From assembly GCF_900100605.1 (NCBI RefSeq), contig NZ_FNCN01000021.1, positions 46,344 to 110,343 on the forward strand: 64,000 nt of DNA, in the 5' to 3' direction. The translations under genes and the position numbers were made by a program. Positions within the stretch are counted from its first letter, which is position 1. Each line of letters starts with the position of its first letter. Below are positions 1-8,880 of this stretch, one piece after another. A model generated the notes under the pieces. It did no database searches and was not told the origin of the DNA. It saw only the letters and a program-made list of their open reading frames with translations. The DNA is from Sinosporangium album (GTDB lineage: Bacteria > Actinomycetota > Actinomycetes > Streptosporangiales > Streptosporangiaceae).

Positions 1-2
1 TT

Positions 3-395
3 GGCACCGGCCTGCTGGCAGCCCAGGGCGGCCAGGACACGCCGAGCCCCGACCACATGGCCGCGCCGGCGCCGTCCTCCCCCCAGCGGAGCTACACCGT
101 CACCGACTCCGGCTTCACCTACTCCGACGACAACCTCAAGGGTCCGCTGAGCGTGTACTTCGCGCCCGCGCCCTCGCTTGAAGGCGGGTCCGTCAACGCC
201 AAACTGACCGCCTGTGTCGACAAGGTGTCGGCGCGTGTCGGGCAGACCCCGTTCGCCGTCGAACAGGGGCTCTACCTGGGCCAGGAGGCGTCGATCATGG
301 CGTTCTGGAAGGACAAGGCCAAGGAGACCGTGCGCGTCTACGTCATGGGCGCGCAGTGCGAGAGCCTGCGCAAGCCGGCCAACGCACGCTGGTAG
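3..395 (+). CDS. C-terminal part of a probable membrane protein, cut by the window edge
   Basis: The reading frame is open from the first bases of the window, so the N-terminus is missing. The first visible residues (GTGLLAAQGG) look like the end of a transmembrane helix. They are followed by a Pro/Ser-rich stretch and a soluble domain of about 100 residues with two cysteines, ending CESLRKPANARW. Actinomycetes commonly carry an extracytoplasmic sigma factor gene and its anti-sigma gene directly upstream of trxB-trxA. This is therefore plausibly the outside domain of that anti-sigma factor, but no zinc-binding or sigma-binding part is visible. The function is inferred from context only. A strong hairpin follows the stop. 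Confidence 0.55.
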   Translation, partial: GTGLLAAQGGQDTPSPDHMAAPAPSSPQRSYTVTDSGFTYSDDNLKGPLSVYFAPAPSLEGGSVNAKLTACVDKVSARVGQTPFAVEQGLYLGQEASIMAFWKDKAKETVRVYVMGAQCESLRKPANARW

Positions 396-414
396 ACGTT
401 CGCGACGATTGCTC

Positions 415-444
415 AAGGGGCTCCGCCGTACGGCGGAGCCCCTT
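415..444 (+). terminator. Hairpin terminator after the first gene
   Basis: A perfect 13-bp inverted repeat (arms AAGGGGCTCCGCC and its complement) closes on a GTAC loop 20 bp after the upstream stop codon. There is no long T run, which is common for actinomycete terminators. It separates the first gene from the trxB promoter. The centre contains the CCGTACGG palindrome that recurs across the window. Confidence 0.7.
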
Positions 445-456
445 ATCCGTCCCCCC

Positions 457-483
457 GGGAATCTGCAGGACCTAGGATCTGTT
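457..483 (+). promoter_or_regulatory. SigR-type promoter of trxB-trxA
   Basis: The sequence GGGAAT, exactly 18 bp, then GTT matches the published Streptomyces SigR / mycobacterial SigH consensus (GGGAAT-N18/19-GTT). It sits about 40 bp upstream of the trxB start. Thioredoxin operons are classic targets of this thiol-oxidative-stress sigma factor, so regulation by disulphide stress is likely. The match is visible; its use is inferred. Confidence 0.7.
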
Positions 484-521
484 GACGCCAACGGCGACAG
501 CAGACAGGAAAGGCGTGGAGT

Positions 522-1454
522 GTGAGCGACGTCCGCAATGTGATCATCATTGGGTCCGGACCGGCAGGCTATACGGCCGCGGTCTACTCCGCACGCGCCG
601 ACCTCAATCCTTTGGTCTTCGAAGGATCGGTCACCGCGGGTGGCGCTCTGATGAACACCACCGAGGTTGAGAACTTCCCGGGTTTCCCCGGCGGGATCAT
701 GGGGCCGGACCTCATGGACAACATGCGCAAGCAGGCCGAGCGTTTCGGGGCCGAGCTGGTGGCGGACGACGTGGTCGAGGTCGATCTGACCGTGACACCC
801 AAGATCGTGAAGACCGCGACGGACACCTATCACGCCAAGACCGTGATCCTCGCCACCGGGTCGGGCTACCGGGAGCTGGGGCTGTCCGACGAGAAGCGGC
901 TGTCCGGGCACGGCGTCTCGTGGTGTGCGACCTGTGACGGCTTCTTCTTCCGCGACAAGGACATCGTGGTCGTGGGCGGCGGCGACACCGCCATGGAGGA
1001 GGCCACGTTCCTCACGCGGTTCGCCCGTTCCGTGACCGTGGTTCACCGCCGCGACGAACTGCGCGCCAGCAAGATCATGCAGGACCGCGCCTTCGCCAAC
1101 GAGAAGATCAAGTTCCTCTGGGACAGCGAGGTCGCCGCGATCCTCGGCGACACGAACGTCACCGGCGTCCGCGTGCGCAACGTCAAGTCCGGCGAGGAGA
1201 GCGAGCTCAGCGTTCAAGGCGTGTTCGTGGCCATCGGCCACGACCCGCGCACCGAGCTGGTCAAGGGGCAGATCGAGCTGGACGACGAGGGCTACATCAA
1301 GGTGGACGCGCCGACGACGCGGACCAACCTCGATGGGGTGTTCGCCTGCGGCGACGTCGTCGACCACATCTACCGGCAGGCCATCACGGCCGCGGGCACC
1401 GGCTGTGCGGCGTCCCTCGACGCCGAGCGCTGGCTCGCCGCCCGGGAAAGCTGA
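522..1454 (+). CDS. trxB: Thioredoxin-disulphide reductase
   Basis: This 310-residue flavoprotein has the normal length for bacterial TrxB and reduces thioredoxin with NADPH. The N-terminal FAD motif ([15 protein letters not shown]), the redox-active CATC pair near residue 135 (WCATCDG), the NADPH-binding [10 protein letters not shown] and the C-terminal FAD motif ([10 protein letters not shown]) are all present. The GTG start is chosen because a purine-rich GGAAAGG lies just upstream and the FAD motif begins right after it. trxA follows 32 bp downstream, forming a two-gene operon under the SigR-like promoter. Confidence 0.97.
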   Translation: MSDVRNVIIIGSGPAGYTAAVYSARADLNPLVFEGSVTAGGALMNTTEVENFPGFPGGIMGPDLMDNMRKQAERFGAELVADDVVEVDLTVTPKIVKTATDTYHAKTVILATGSGYRELGLSDEKRLSGHGVSWCATCDGFFFRDKDIVVVGGGDTAMEEATFLTRFARSVTVVHRRDELRASKIMQDRAFANEKIKFLWDSEVAAILGDTNVTGVRVRNVKSGEESELSVQGVFVAIGHDPRTELVKGQIELDDEGYIKVDAPTTRTNLDGVFACGDVVDHIYRQAITAAGTGCAASLDAERWLAARES

Positions 1455-1486
1455 AGATCGATCAAGCTGAGTGAAGGAGAAGAGCC

Positions 1487-1810
1487 GTGGGTGCTGTTCA
1501 GTCCGTGACTGACGCGACCTTCGAGACTGAGGTCCTCAAACACGACAAGCCCGTCATTGTCGACTTCTGGGCTGAGTGGTGCGGGCCGTGCCGCCAGCTC
1601 TCGCCGATCCTCGAAGAGATCGCGAAGGAGTTCTCCGACAAGCTGACGGTCGTCAAGCTCAACGTCGACGAGAATCCGAACACCGCCAGGGACTACGGTG
1701 TGCTCCAACTGCCGACCCTGAACGTCTACAAGGGTGGAGAGGTCGTAAAGCAGATCATCGGCGCCAAGCCGAAGGCCATGCTGCTTCGCGAGCTCGACGG
1801 CATTTTCTAG
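1487..1810 (+). CDS. trxA: Thioredoxin
   Basis: This 107-residue cytoplasmic disulphide reductant has the canonical active site WCGPC (FWAEWCGPCRQLSP). It also has the cis-proline region (LQLPTLNVYKGGE) and the usual length. The GTG start follows a strong GAAGGAG ribosome-binding site. It is co-transcribed with trxB, its reductase, and the operon ends at a bidirectional hairpin about 30 bp after the stop. Confidence 0.97.
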   Translation: MGAVQSVTDATFETEVLKHDKPVIVDFWAEWCGPCRQLSPILEEIAKEFSDKLTVVKLNVDENPNTARDYGVLQLPTLNVYKGGEVVKQIIGAKPKAMLLRELDGIF

Positions 1811-1841
1811 GCCGTCCTCCGAGCACTACCCCACCCCACGG

Positions 1842-1874
1842 AAAAGCCCCCTTGGCAGCAGCAAGGGGGCTTTT
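1842..1874. terminator. Bidirectional terminator between trxA and the GNAT gene
   Basis: A perfect 12-bp inverted repeat (AAAAGCCCCCTT and its complement) surrounds a 9-nt loop. It ends in TTTT on both strands, so it can stop trxA transcripts from the left and the convergent GNAT gene from the right. Confidence 0.85.
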
Positions 1875-1888
1875 CTCATGAAATGCCG

Positions 1889-2506
1889 CTAGACGGGCCT
1901 GAGAGCCCTCTCTGGGCTCATTGACCCCAGAAGCCGCTCCAGGGCCACCTCGACGTCCTCGCGCCACGAGATGGCCGTTTTGAGCTCCAGGCGCAGCCGA
2001 GGGAAGCGCAGATGCGGCCGAACCGTCTTGAAGCCCACGGACAACAGGTATTCCGCGGGGATCAGGCAGCCCGGCTGCTCCCATTTCAGGTCGCCGAACG
2101 CCTCGATGGCCCGTACGCCCCTGCGGGTGAGGTCTTTCGCCACCCCTTGCACCAGCATCCGGCCCAGGCCGCCGCCCGAGAACTCCGGGATGATGTGCGC
2201 CGTCGTCAGCAGCACCGCGTCCGCGCTCACGGGAGAGGTCGGAAAGGCCACCGAACGCGGGAGGTAGAGCGGCGGGGCGTACAGCACGAAGCCCGCGGCG
2301 ACCCCATCGACATAGGCGATCTTCCCGCAGCTTCCCCATTCGAGGAGGGTCGCGGAGATCCAGGCTTCCTTCTCCAAGCCGGGGTCTCCCGACTCCACCG
2401 CACGCTCGCCGCTGACGGGGTCAAGTTCCCAGAAGACGCACCGCCTGCACCGGCGCGGCAGATCGTCAAGATTGTCCAGAGTGACGTTGGCCAGCCGACG
2501 CGACAC
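1889..2506 (-). CDS. GNAT family N-acetyltransferase
   Basis: The 205-residue protein carries a GNAT core. AAGFVLYAPP is a beta-strand 4-like segment, and VLLTTAHIIPEFSGGGLGRMLVQGVAKDL is the acetyl-CoA-binding motif A (Q/RxxGxG/A type). The N-terminus has a CRRCVFWELDP segment, which I recall from an actinomycete-specific acetyltransferase family found near trxA; its two cysteines are notable. The GTG start encoding VSRRLANVTLDNL is preferred over longer reading frames, because family members start here and the extra upstream residues are Pro/Arg-rich. The acceptor substrate is unknown. Confidence 0.75.
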   Translation of the reverse strand: MSRRLANVTLDNLDDLPRRCRRCVFWELDPVSGERAVESGDPGLEKEAWISATLLEWGSCGKIAYVDGVAAGFVLYAPPLYLPRSVAFPTSPVSADAVLLTTAHIIPEFSGGGLGRMLVQGVAKDLTRRGVRAIEAFGDLKWEQPGCLIPAEYLLSVGFKTVRPHLRFPRLRLELKTAISWREDVEVALERLLGSMSPERALRPV

Positions 2507-2712
2507 CTTGCAGGCCCCAATCGTGACAAAGGGTCTTTGCGGAAAACCGTGCGAATACGGCCTCCCCAGTCTGGCATCGTAGCTCAGTGACAGCGGCGTC
2601 ATAGGGTACGTCGCCGGGCACGTCAGGCATCGACTTCCCCAAGGGGAGGACAAAAAGCACAAACGATGCTGACGTACGCTGTCTCTCTAGCCACTGACCT
2701 AGGAGGTGGACC

Positions 2713-4038
2713 GTGACGCAAGAGTCGGATCACGGTCGGATGGCCGCGACACAAGGTTCGCGCATTGACGCCTACGTCGATCGGTATGCCGCACGAGCTA
2801 CCGGGATGGTCGCCTCCGAGATTCGAGCTCTTTTCGCCGTCGCATCGAGGCCCGAGGTGGTCTCGCTGGCCGGCGGAATGCCTTACGTCACGGCGCTCCC
2901 CCTCGACGTGGTCGGCGAGCTGGTCTCCGACCTCGTGGCGCGGCGCGGCCCCGTCGCCCTGCAGTACGGCAGCGGCCAGGGCGACCCGCACCTGCGCGAG
3001 CAGATCTGCGAGGTCATGCGTCTCGAAGGCATCGACGCCGGGCCCGACGACGTGGTCGTCACCGTCGGCTCCCAGCAGGCGCTCGACCTGATCACACGCA
3101 TCTTCATCGACCCGGGCGACGTCGTGCTGGCCGAAGGCCCTTCGTACGTCGGCGCCCTTGGCACGTTCTCCGCGTATCAGGCCAAAGTCGTGCACGTTGC
3201 CATGGACAACGAGGGCATCGTCCCCGAATCCCTGGCACAGACGATTTACGCGCTCAAGGCCGCCGGGAGCAGGATCAAGTTCCTCTACACGGTGCCCACC
3301 TTCCAGAACCCCGCCGGAGTCACCCTGAGCGTGGCCCGAAGACGGCAGGTCCTGGAGATCTGCCAGCGGGCCGGAGTCCTGATCATCGAGGACAATCCGT
3401 ACGGCCTGCTCGGCTTCGACGGCGAACCCATGCGAGCCCTCCGCGCCGACAACGCCGACGGAGTCGTCTACCTCGGGTCGTTCTCCAAGACGCTCGCCCC
3501 GGGATTCCGCGTCGGATGGGCCCTCGCCCCCCACGCGATCCGGGAGAAACTCGTCCTGGCCATGGAATCGGCCGTGCTCTCCCACTCGTCGTTCACCCAA
3601 CTCGCCGTCGGGCAATACCTCGCGACACAGCCGTGGCGCGAGCAGATCAAGACTTTCCGCGAGCTTTACCGCGAGCGGCGTGACGCGCTGCTGGACGCCC
3701 TCGAAGCGCTGATGCCCGCCGAATGCACGTGGACCCGCCCCAAGGGCGGATTCTTCGTGTGGGCGAGCCTCCCCGAAGGACTCGATTCCAAGGCGATCCT
3801 CCCCCGAGCCGTCGCCGAACGCGTCGCCTTCGTGCCCGGCACCGGGTTCTTCACCGACGGCGGAGGCGCCCGGCACATGCGCCTGTCCTACTGCTATCCC
3901 GAACCCGAACGCATCCGCGAAGGCGTCCGCCGCCTCGCCCGCGTCATCGAACAGGAAATGCAGCTCCGCGACACCTTCGGCACCGGCTACGCCCCCGACC
4001 ACGGCGGCGTGGACACCCCGGGGCCGGACATCGCCTGA
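2713..4038 (+). CDS. PLP-dependent aminotransferase, 2-aminoadipate/LysN type
   Basis: This is a 441-residue class I/II (fold-type I) aminotransferase of the MocR-catalytic-domain/LysN kind, without a GntR DNA-binding domain. The visible landmarks are SLAGGMPYV near the N-terminus, YGSGQGDPHLREQI, IIEDNPYGLL (PLP-binding Asp) and the Schiff-base lysine in GSFSKTLAPGFRVGW. The arginine binding the substrate carboxylate is likely in the C-terminal MRLSYCYPEPERI. The GTG start has an AGGAGGTGG ribosome-binding site. Substrates in this family range from 2-aminoadipate to aromatic and branched-chain amino acids, so the exact reaction is not predictable. It precedes D-Ala-D-Ala ligase, with a hairpin between. 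Confidence 0.85.
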   Translation: MTQESDHGRMAATQGSRIDAYVDRYAARATGMVASEIRALFAVASRPEVVSLAGGMPYVTALPLDVVGELVSDLVARRGPVALQYGSGQGDPHLREQICEVMRLEGIDAGPDDVVVTVGSQQALDLITRIFIDPGDVVLAEGPSYVGALGTFSAYQAKVVHVAMDNEGIVPESLAQTIYALKAAGSRIKFLYTVPTFQNPAGVTLSVARRRQVLEICQRAGVLIIEDNPYGLLGFDGEPMRALRADNADGVVYLGSFSKTLAPGFRVGWALAPHAIREKLVLAMESAVLSHSSFTQLAVGQYLATQPWREQIKTFRELYRERRDALLDALEALMPAECTWTRPKGGFFVWASLPEGLDSKAILPRAVAERVAFVPGTGFFTDGGGARHMRLSYCYPEPERIREGVRRLARVIEQEMQLRDTFGTGYAPDHGGVDTPGPDIA

Positions 4039-4058
4039 GAAGCTACCTGAGAAGCTGT

Positions 4059-4097
4059 ACGGCTGACGCCGCCCTCCCGACGGGTGGCGTCAGCCGT
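4059..4097 (+). terminator. Hairpin between the aminotransferase gene and ddl
   Basis: A perfect 12-bp inverted repeat (ACGGCTGACGCC and its complement) surrounds a 15-nt loop and is followed by a short T-containing stretch. It starts 21 bp after the aminotransferase stop and ends 29 bp before the ddl start. It is either a terminator or an attenuator in the ddl leader. Confidence 0.6.
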
Positions 4098-4126
4098 CCT
4101 ATTGTGTGTGAAGAGAGGGTCTTTCG

Positions 4127-5077
4127 ATGAGCGATCTCGGCCACGTGCTCGTCCTGGCCGGTGGGCTGTCCTACGAGCGTGAAGTGTCTCTACGCTCAGG
4201 CCGCCGCGTCAGCGAGGTGCTCCGCGCCGTCGAGGTCGACGTCGAAACCAGAGACGCCGACGCCACGCTGGTCCCCGCCGTGCTGGCCGACCCGCCCGAC
4301 GCCGTCTTCGTCACCCTCCACGGCGGCTCCGGAGAGGACGGCGCCATCCGGTCCGTGCTCGAACTCCTCGGCCTCCCCTACGTCGGAGCCGACCCCGACG
4401 CCTGCCGCGTCGCCTACGACAAGCCCACCGCCAAGGCGGTCATCCGATCCGTCGGGCTCCACACGCCCGACTCGGTCGCCCTGCCCAAGGAGACCTTCCA
4501 CGACCTCGGGGCCTCCGCCGTACTTTCGCGCATCATCGACCGGCTCGGACTGCCGCTCTTCGTCAAACCCGCCCGAGGCGGCTCCGCCCTCGGCGCCTCC
4601 ATGGTGCGCACCGCCGAAGAGCTCCCCGCCGCCATGGTCGGCTGCTTCGCGTACGGCGACACCGCCCTCATCGAGCGCTACATCGAAGGCGTCGAAGTCT
4701 CCGTGTCCGTCGTCGACCTCGGCGACGGCCCCGAAGCCCTCCCGCCCGTCGAGATCGTCGCCGACGGGGGCGTCTACGACTACGCCGCCCGCTACACCGC
4801 CGGCCGCACCGAGTTCTTCGCCCCCGCGCGCCTCACCCCCGATCTCATCGCGGCCTGCGAGCGAACCGCGGTCACCGCCCACAACGCCCTCGGCCTCCGC
4901 GACCTCTCACGCACCGACCTGATCGTTGACGCCGACGGGCAGTGCCACTTCCTCGAAGTCAACGTCGCCCCCGGCATGACCGAAACCTCCTTGTTCCCCA
5001 TGGCCGTCGAATCCGCCGGGCGCGATCTCGGCACCCTCTGCCGCGGCCTCCTCCAAGCCGCCGCCGGCCGCCGCTGA
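4127..5077 (+). CDS. ddl: D-alanine--D-alanine ligase family protein
   Basis: The 316-residue ATP-grasp enzyme joins two D-alanines for peptidoglycan precursor synthesis. The N-terminal LAGGLSYEREVSLRSGRRV, the HGGSGEDG substrate loop, the ATP-grasp segment LPLFVKPARGGSALGASMV and the C-terminal metal-binding FLEVNVAPGMTETSLFP all match the Ddl/D-Ala-D-X ligase fold. It is shorter than E. coli DdlA and close to DdlB. A second ddl in the division/cell-wall cluster is usual in actinomycetes, so this may be a paralogue with altered specificity. That cannot be judged from this sequence alone. Confidence 0.85.
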   Translation: MSDLGHVLVLAGGLSYEREVSLRSGRRVSEVLRAVEVDVETRDADATLVPAVLADPPDAVFVTLHGGSGEDGAIRSVLELLGLPYVGADPDACRVAYDKPTAKAVIRSVGLHTPDSVALPKETFHDLGASAVLSRIIDRLGLPLFVKPARGGSALGASMVRTAEELPAAMVGCFAYGDTALIERYIEGVEVSVSVVDLGDGPEALPPVEIVADGGVYDYAARYTAGRTEFFAPARLTPDLIAACERTAVTAHNALGLRDLSRTDLIVDADGQCHFLEVNVAPGMTETSLFPMAVESAGRDLGTLCRGLLQAAAGRR

Positions 5078-5094
5078 CGCCAGGCCCGTACCTC

Positions 5095-5146
5095 GGGGCC
5101 GTGCGCAGGGGCCGCGTGTAGGGGCCGCGTGCAGGGGCCGCGTGTA
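5095..5146. repeat. 13-bp tandem repeat, four copies
   Basis: Unit GGGGCCGCGTGYA is repeated in tandem. The last three copies differ only at one C/T position and the first copy is degenerate. It fills most of the gap between ddl and the threonine aldolase gene. No function is evident. Confidence 0.8.
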
Positions 5147-5276
5147 GGGCACTGGGCCTGTACAGCAGCGCCCTGCAGGCCCGACCAACGTGCCCCAGAG
5201 GCGGCCCCGAACGCTTCCTCCGGCGGCCAAAGCAGGGCCGTGCGGGGCTGGAAAGCCGACCCTTTACCCTGGCGCA

Positions 5277-6338
5277 ATGACTGAGACGCCTCCCACGGAC
5301 TTCGCCAGCGACAACCACGCCGGAGTGCACCCGGATGTGATGGCCGCGATCGCCGCCGCGAACGTCGGATCGGCCCCGGCGTACGGCGGGGACCCGTGGA
5401 CCGAGGCCTTTCAGGAGCGCGTGCGCGCGGAGTTCGGGGAGGACGCCGAAGGATTCCCCGTGTTCAACGGCGCCGGGGCCAACATGGTCGGCCTCGCCCC
5501 GGCACTGGGCCGCTACGACGCGATCATCTGCGCCGGCACCGCCCACATCGCCACCCACGAGGCAGGCGCGCCCGAACGTCTCCTCGGCGTCAAGCTCATC
5601 ACCGTGAGCACCTCTGACGGCAAGCTCACGCCGGTCGACATCACGTCACGCCTTGGCGGTCTCGGCAACCACCACGAATCACAGCCGCGTGTCGTCTCCA
5701 TTTCCCAGTCCAGCGAACTCGGCACCTGCTACACCCCCGACGAGGTCGCCGCCCTCGCCGCGGCCTCCCATGCCCACGGGCTTCTCCTGCACATGGACGG
5801 TGCCCGCATCGCCAACGCCGCGGCGTATCTCGGCACCTCCCTGCGCTCTTTCACCACCGATGCCGGCGTGGACATCCTGAGTTTCGGCGGCACCAAGAAC
5901 GGCGCTCTGGCCGCTGAGGCCGTCATCGTCCTCTCGCCTGCCCTCACGCCCACGATCCCGTTCCTGCGTCGCCAGTCGCTCCAGCTCGCGTCGAAGATGC
6001 GCTTCATCTCCGCCCAGTTGACGGCGCTCCTCACCGACAAGCTGTGGCACGCCAACGCCGACCACGCCAACGCGATGGCCACCCGGCTTGCGGACGGCAT
6101 CGCCGACCTACCGGGAGTCTCCATCACCTACCCCGTCCAGTCCAACGCTGTCTTCGCCGCCCTCCCCCAGGCGGCCGTCCCCGTGCTACGTGAGCGCTTC
6201 GTCTTCCACACCTGGGACGCTTCCGCGAGGGTGGTGCGCTTGGTGACCGCTTTCAACACCGCACCCGACGACGTGGACGCTTTCATCGCCGCCACCCGGG
6301 AGGCAGTGAAGGGCGATGTTTCACGTGAAACCATCTGA
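5277..6338 (+). CDS. ltaE: Low-specificity L-threonine aldolase family enzyme
   Basis: The 353-residue PLP enzyme cleaves L-threonine or L-allo-threonine to glycine and acetaldehyde. Family landmarks are DFASDNHAGVHPDVMAAI at the N-terminus, LLLHMDGARIANAAA (PLP-binding Asp) and the Schiff-base lysine in LSFGGTKNGALAAEAV. The ATG start is chosen because family members begin a few residues before SDN. The last residues (DVSRETI) are encoded by a parS centromere site that overlaps the stop-proximal codons, so the end of the gene is also a ParB-binding element. Confidence 0.9.
   Translation: MTETPPTDFASDNHAGVHPDVMAAIAAANVGSAPAYGGDPWTEAFQERVRAEFGEDAEGFPVFNGAGANMVGLAPALGRYDAIICAGTAHIATHEAGAPERLLGVKLITVSTSDGKLTPVDITSRLGGLGNHHESQPRVVSISQSSELGTCYTPDEVAALAAASHAHGLLLHMDGARIANAAAYLGTSLRSFTTDAGVDILSFGGTKNGALAAEAVIVLSPALTPTIPFLRRQSLQLASKMRFISAQLTALLTDKLWHANADHANAMATRLADGIADLPGVSITYPVQSNAVFAALPQAAVPVLRERFVFHTWDASARVVRLVTAFNTAPDDVDAFIAATREAVKGDVSRETI
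6317..6332. promoter_or_regulatory. parS: parS site 1, inside the threonine aldolase gene
   Basis: TGTTTCACGTGAAACC matches the 16-bp parS consensus (TGTTTCACGTGAAACA) except at the last base. It is read as VSRET near the C-terminus of the aldolase. It is bound by ParB, whose gene starts about 1.3 kb away. Confidence 0.93.
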
Positions 6339-6378
6339 CCCGCCCCGCCGCCACGGCGCTCTGCAATTACAGGCGCGA

Positions 6379-6394
6379 TGTTTCACGTGAAACC
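6379..6394. promoter_or_regulatory. parS: parS site 2
   Basis: TGTTTCACGTGAAACC lies in the 328-bp gap between the threonine aldolase and parB genes, which converge here. Apart from parS sites 2 and 3, I see nothing else recognisable in this gap. Confidence 0.93.
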
Positions 6395-6512
6395 CCGCAG
6401 TCCCCCGACTAACAAGGCACCGCGCCTCGCGTGCCCTGCCTCCCCACAGTTCCCCGCCAATGAAAGAGACAGTTTCCCGGCCCGCTCTCCGGTTCAGCTG
6501 ACCGATAGCCCA

Positions 6513-6528
6513 TGTTTCACGTGAAACA
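6513..6528. promoter_or_regulatory. parS: parS site 3, perfect consensus
   Basis: TGTTTCACGTGAAACA is a perfect 16-bp palindrome and the best parS match in the window. It lies downstream of parB, in the gap between the convergent genes. Confidence 0.96.
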
Positions 6529-6666
6529 ACGAGTCCTGGGACAGACCCAAGCCCCCCAGACCCCAGACCTCAGCCGCTCAGGCTCATGCCGTACAACAGG
6601 GCCGCAAGGCCCATCCCCTGGCCCCCTGGATCCGGCCAGGTCTCGCCCTACGGTCGAAGCCGAGCG

Positions 6667-7644
6667 TCACCTATCGTCGTCGTCGTGCATCGAGTCGACC
6701 GCTTCCGGTGCGAGGGTGACGAGGATGCGCTCAAGGTCCTCAAGGCTGGCGAACTCCACGACGATGCGCCCTTTCTGGCGGCCCATGTCGACCTTGACCT
6801 TGGTCTCGAAGCGGTCCGAGAGGTGGTCGGCGAGTTCGCGTAGCGCCGGGGGCGGGGCCTTCTTGGCGGCCCTCTCGCGGGTGGGGGCGCTGCTCGCGTG
6901 GACGTCGCCGATGGCGACGATCTCCTCGACCGCGCGCACCGACAGCTGTTCGGCGACGATGCGCCGTGCGAGGTGCTCTTGGAGGTGCGGGTCGTCGAGG
7001 GAGCAGAGGGCCCTCGCGTGGCCGGCGCTGAGGACGCCGGCGGCGACGCGCTTTTGCACATCGGGCGGGAGCTTCAGCAGGCGGATCATGTTGGTGACGT
7101 GGGAGCGGGAGCGGCTGACGCGCTGCGCGAGCTGTTCGTGGGTGGCGCCGAAGTCGTCGAGGAGCTGCTGGTAGGCCGCCGCTTCCTCCAGCGGGTTGAG
7201 CTGCTCCCTCTGGAGGTTCTCCAGCAGGGCGTCCCGCAGCATGTCGTCATCGTGTGTGCTGCGGACGATCGCGGGGATGCGGGCGAGACCCGCGAGCTTG
7301 GAGGCGCGGCAGCGCCGCTCCCCCATGACGAGCTCGTAGCGGCCTCCCCCGAGCGCGCGAACGACGATGGGCTGGAGAAGGCCCACCTCCGCGATGGACT
7401 CGGTGAGCTCCTTGAGCTGCTGATCGCCGAAGTTCTTACGCGGCTGGCGCGGATTGGGCACGATGTCGGCGAGCGGGATCTCGTCGAAATAGGCTCCCAT
7501 CACCGGCTTCGGCGCGGGTTCCACCACGGTTTGCATGAGGGCGGGCACGACCGCCGCCACCGTCTCCGGATCAGGAGCGATGGGCTTTGTCGGGATGAGC
7601 GCCCCGAGTCCCCTGCCAAGTCCGCCGCGTCGCTGCTGACTCAA
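6667..7644 (-). CDS. parB: Chromosome-partitioning protein ParB
   Basis: The 325-residue CTP-dependent DNA clamp loads at parS and spreads, working with ParA in origin segregation. It starts [12 protein letters not shown], then has the ParB N-terminal domain ([36 protein letters not shown]), the HTH domain ([23 protein letters not shown]) and a C-terminal dimerisation domain. I chose the TTG start (LSQQRRGG) because GTAGGAGA lies 6 bp upstream; a GTG 9 codons earlier is possible. parA is 150 bp upstream on the same strand. Confidence 0.96.
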   Translation of the reverse strand: MSQQRRGGLGRGLGALIPTKPIAPDPETVAAVVPALMQTVVEPAPKPVMGAYFDEIPLADIVPNPRQPRKNFGDQQLKELTESIAEVGLLQPIVVRALGGGRYELVMGERRCRASKLAGLARIPAIVRSTHDDDMLRDALLENLQREQLNPLEEAAAYQQLLDDFGATHEQLAQRVSRSRSHVTNMIRLLKLPPDVQKRVAAGVLSAGHARALCSLDDPHLQEHLARRIVAEQLSVRAVEEIVAIGDVHASSAPTRERAAKKAPPPALRELADHLSDRFETKVKVDMGRQKGRIVVEFASLEDLERILVTLAPEAVDSMHDDDDR

Positions 7645-7794
7645 TGCGTCTCCTACGTTCACCCGGCCGCTTCCGGTCACCAGCAGAGATTACAGCCGCG
7701 CACGGCACTCGGCGGTCGGCGTCCGCCGGGGCCTGAGGCGGTCAACCGTCGGGCTTCCGCCGTATACCGGTACGGCGGAAGCCGGCTGTCGAGG

Positions 7795-8880
7795 TCAGGC
7801 GGCGACGCCGCGGTGGGCCAGCTCCCGGGCGGCGTCGACATAGGCCATCGCGCCGCTTGAACCGGGATCGTAGGTGATCACGGATTGGCCGTAGCTCGGC
7901 GCCTCGGAGACACGGACGCTGCGCGGGATGACCGTGCCGATGACCGTGTCGCCGAAGTGGGTGCGCACTTCCTCGGCGACCTGGGAGGCCAGTCTGGTGC
8001 GCCCGTCGTACATCGTGAGGAGGATCGTCGACAGGTTGAGCTTGGGGCTGAGGTGGGCCTTGATGAGGTCGACGTTGCGGAGCAACTGGCCGAGTCCCTC
8101 CAGCGCGTAGTACTCGCATTGGATGGGGATCAGCAGTTCGTCCGCCGCGACGAGGGCGTTGACGGTGAGGAGCCCCAGCGACGGCGGGCAGTCGATGATG
8201 ATGTAGTCGAAGCTGTGCGTGTCGAGCGCGTTGATCGCCCTGCTGAGGCGGGATTCGCGTGCGACGAGCGAGACGAGTTCGATTTCGGCGCCGGCGAGGT
8301 CGATGGTGGCGGGAGCACACCACAGGCCCGGCATATCAGGAACCTCCTTGATGATCTCGGCCATGGGCCGATCACCAACGAGCACCTGATACACGTCCGG
8401 AATATCCCCCCTGTGCTCGGTCGCCAGGGCTGTCGAGGCATTGCCCTGCGGATCGAGATCGATGACGAGCACCTTCAGACCGTGCATCGACAGCGCAGCC
8501 GCCAGATTGACGGAGGTCGTGGTCTTACCGACCCCGCCCTTCTGGTTGGCCACAGCGATGATGCGGCATTTGGGGGGACGGGGCCAGTCACCGTCACGGC
8601 CGCCGTTGGCATTCCCCACCGTGCGCGCGGACATCTTCGTCTGAGCCGATGTTTCACGTGAAACCACTGAACTGAGTGCCTCTCGTACCAGCGGCGAATC
8701 GCCGGGGTTAAGGGGAATCTGGGTCACGGTCGTCGTTATCTGCGCCGCACGTGGGGGTTCCGGTGCGGCGGAACGCTCGGGAACCTCCGGCCATCCCAGG
8801 CCGGACGAGCGTTCGCGGGACACGGCACCGTTGAATCGCGGCCATCCGAGGCCACTCGCCGTACCCGCCACAACCGTCAC
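7795..8880 (-). CDS. parA: Chromosome-partitioning ATPase ParA
   Basis: This 361-residue Walker-type ATPase is the partner of ParB. After a long variable N-terminus of about 100 residues, typical of actinomycete ParA, comes the deviant Walker A (VANQKGGVGKTTTSVNLAAAL), then VLVIDLDPQGN and IIIDCPPSLGLLT. The GTG start overlaps the rsmG stop and has a GGAAGAG ribosome-binding site, implying translational coupling. A parS site encodes VSRET within the N-terminal extension. Confidence 0.96.
   Translation of the reverse strand: MTVVAGTASGLGWPRFNGAVSRERSSGLGWPEVPERSAAPEPPRAAQITTTVTQIPLNPGDSPLVREALSSVVSRETSAQTKMSARTVGNANGGRDGDWPRPPKCRIIAVANQKGGVGKTTTSVNLAAALSMHGLKVLVIDLDPQGNASTALATEHRGDIPDVYQVLVGDRPMAEIIKEVPDMPGLWCAPATIDLAGAEIELVSLVARESRLSRAINALDTHSFDYIIIDCPPSLGLLTVNALVAADELLIPIQCEYYALEGLGQLLRNVDLIKAHLSPKLNLSTILLTMYDGRTRLASQVAEEVRTHFGDTVIGTVIPRSVRVSEAPSYGQSVITYDPGSSGAMAYVDAARELAHRGVAA
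8650..8665. promoter_or_regulatory. parS: parS site 4, inside parA
   Basis: TGTTTCACGTGAAACC is read in the parA frame as VSRET, within the N-terminal extension of ParA. Embedding parS in the parA coding sequence may link ParB spreading to parAB expression. Confidence 0.93.
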
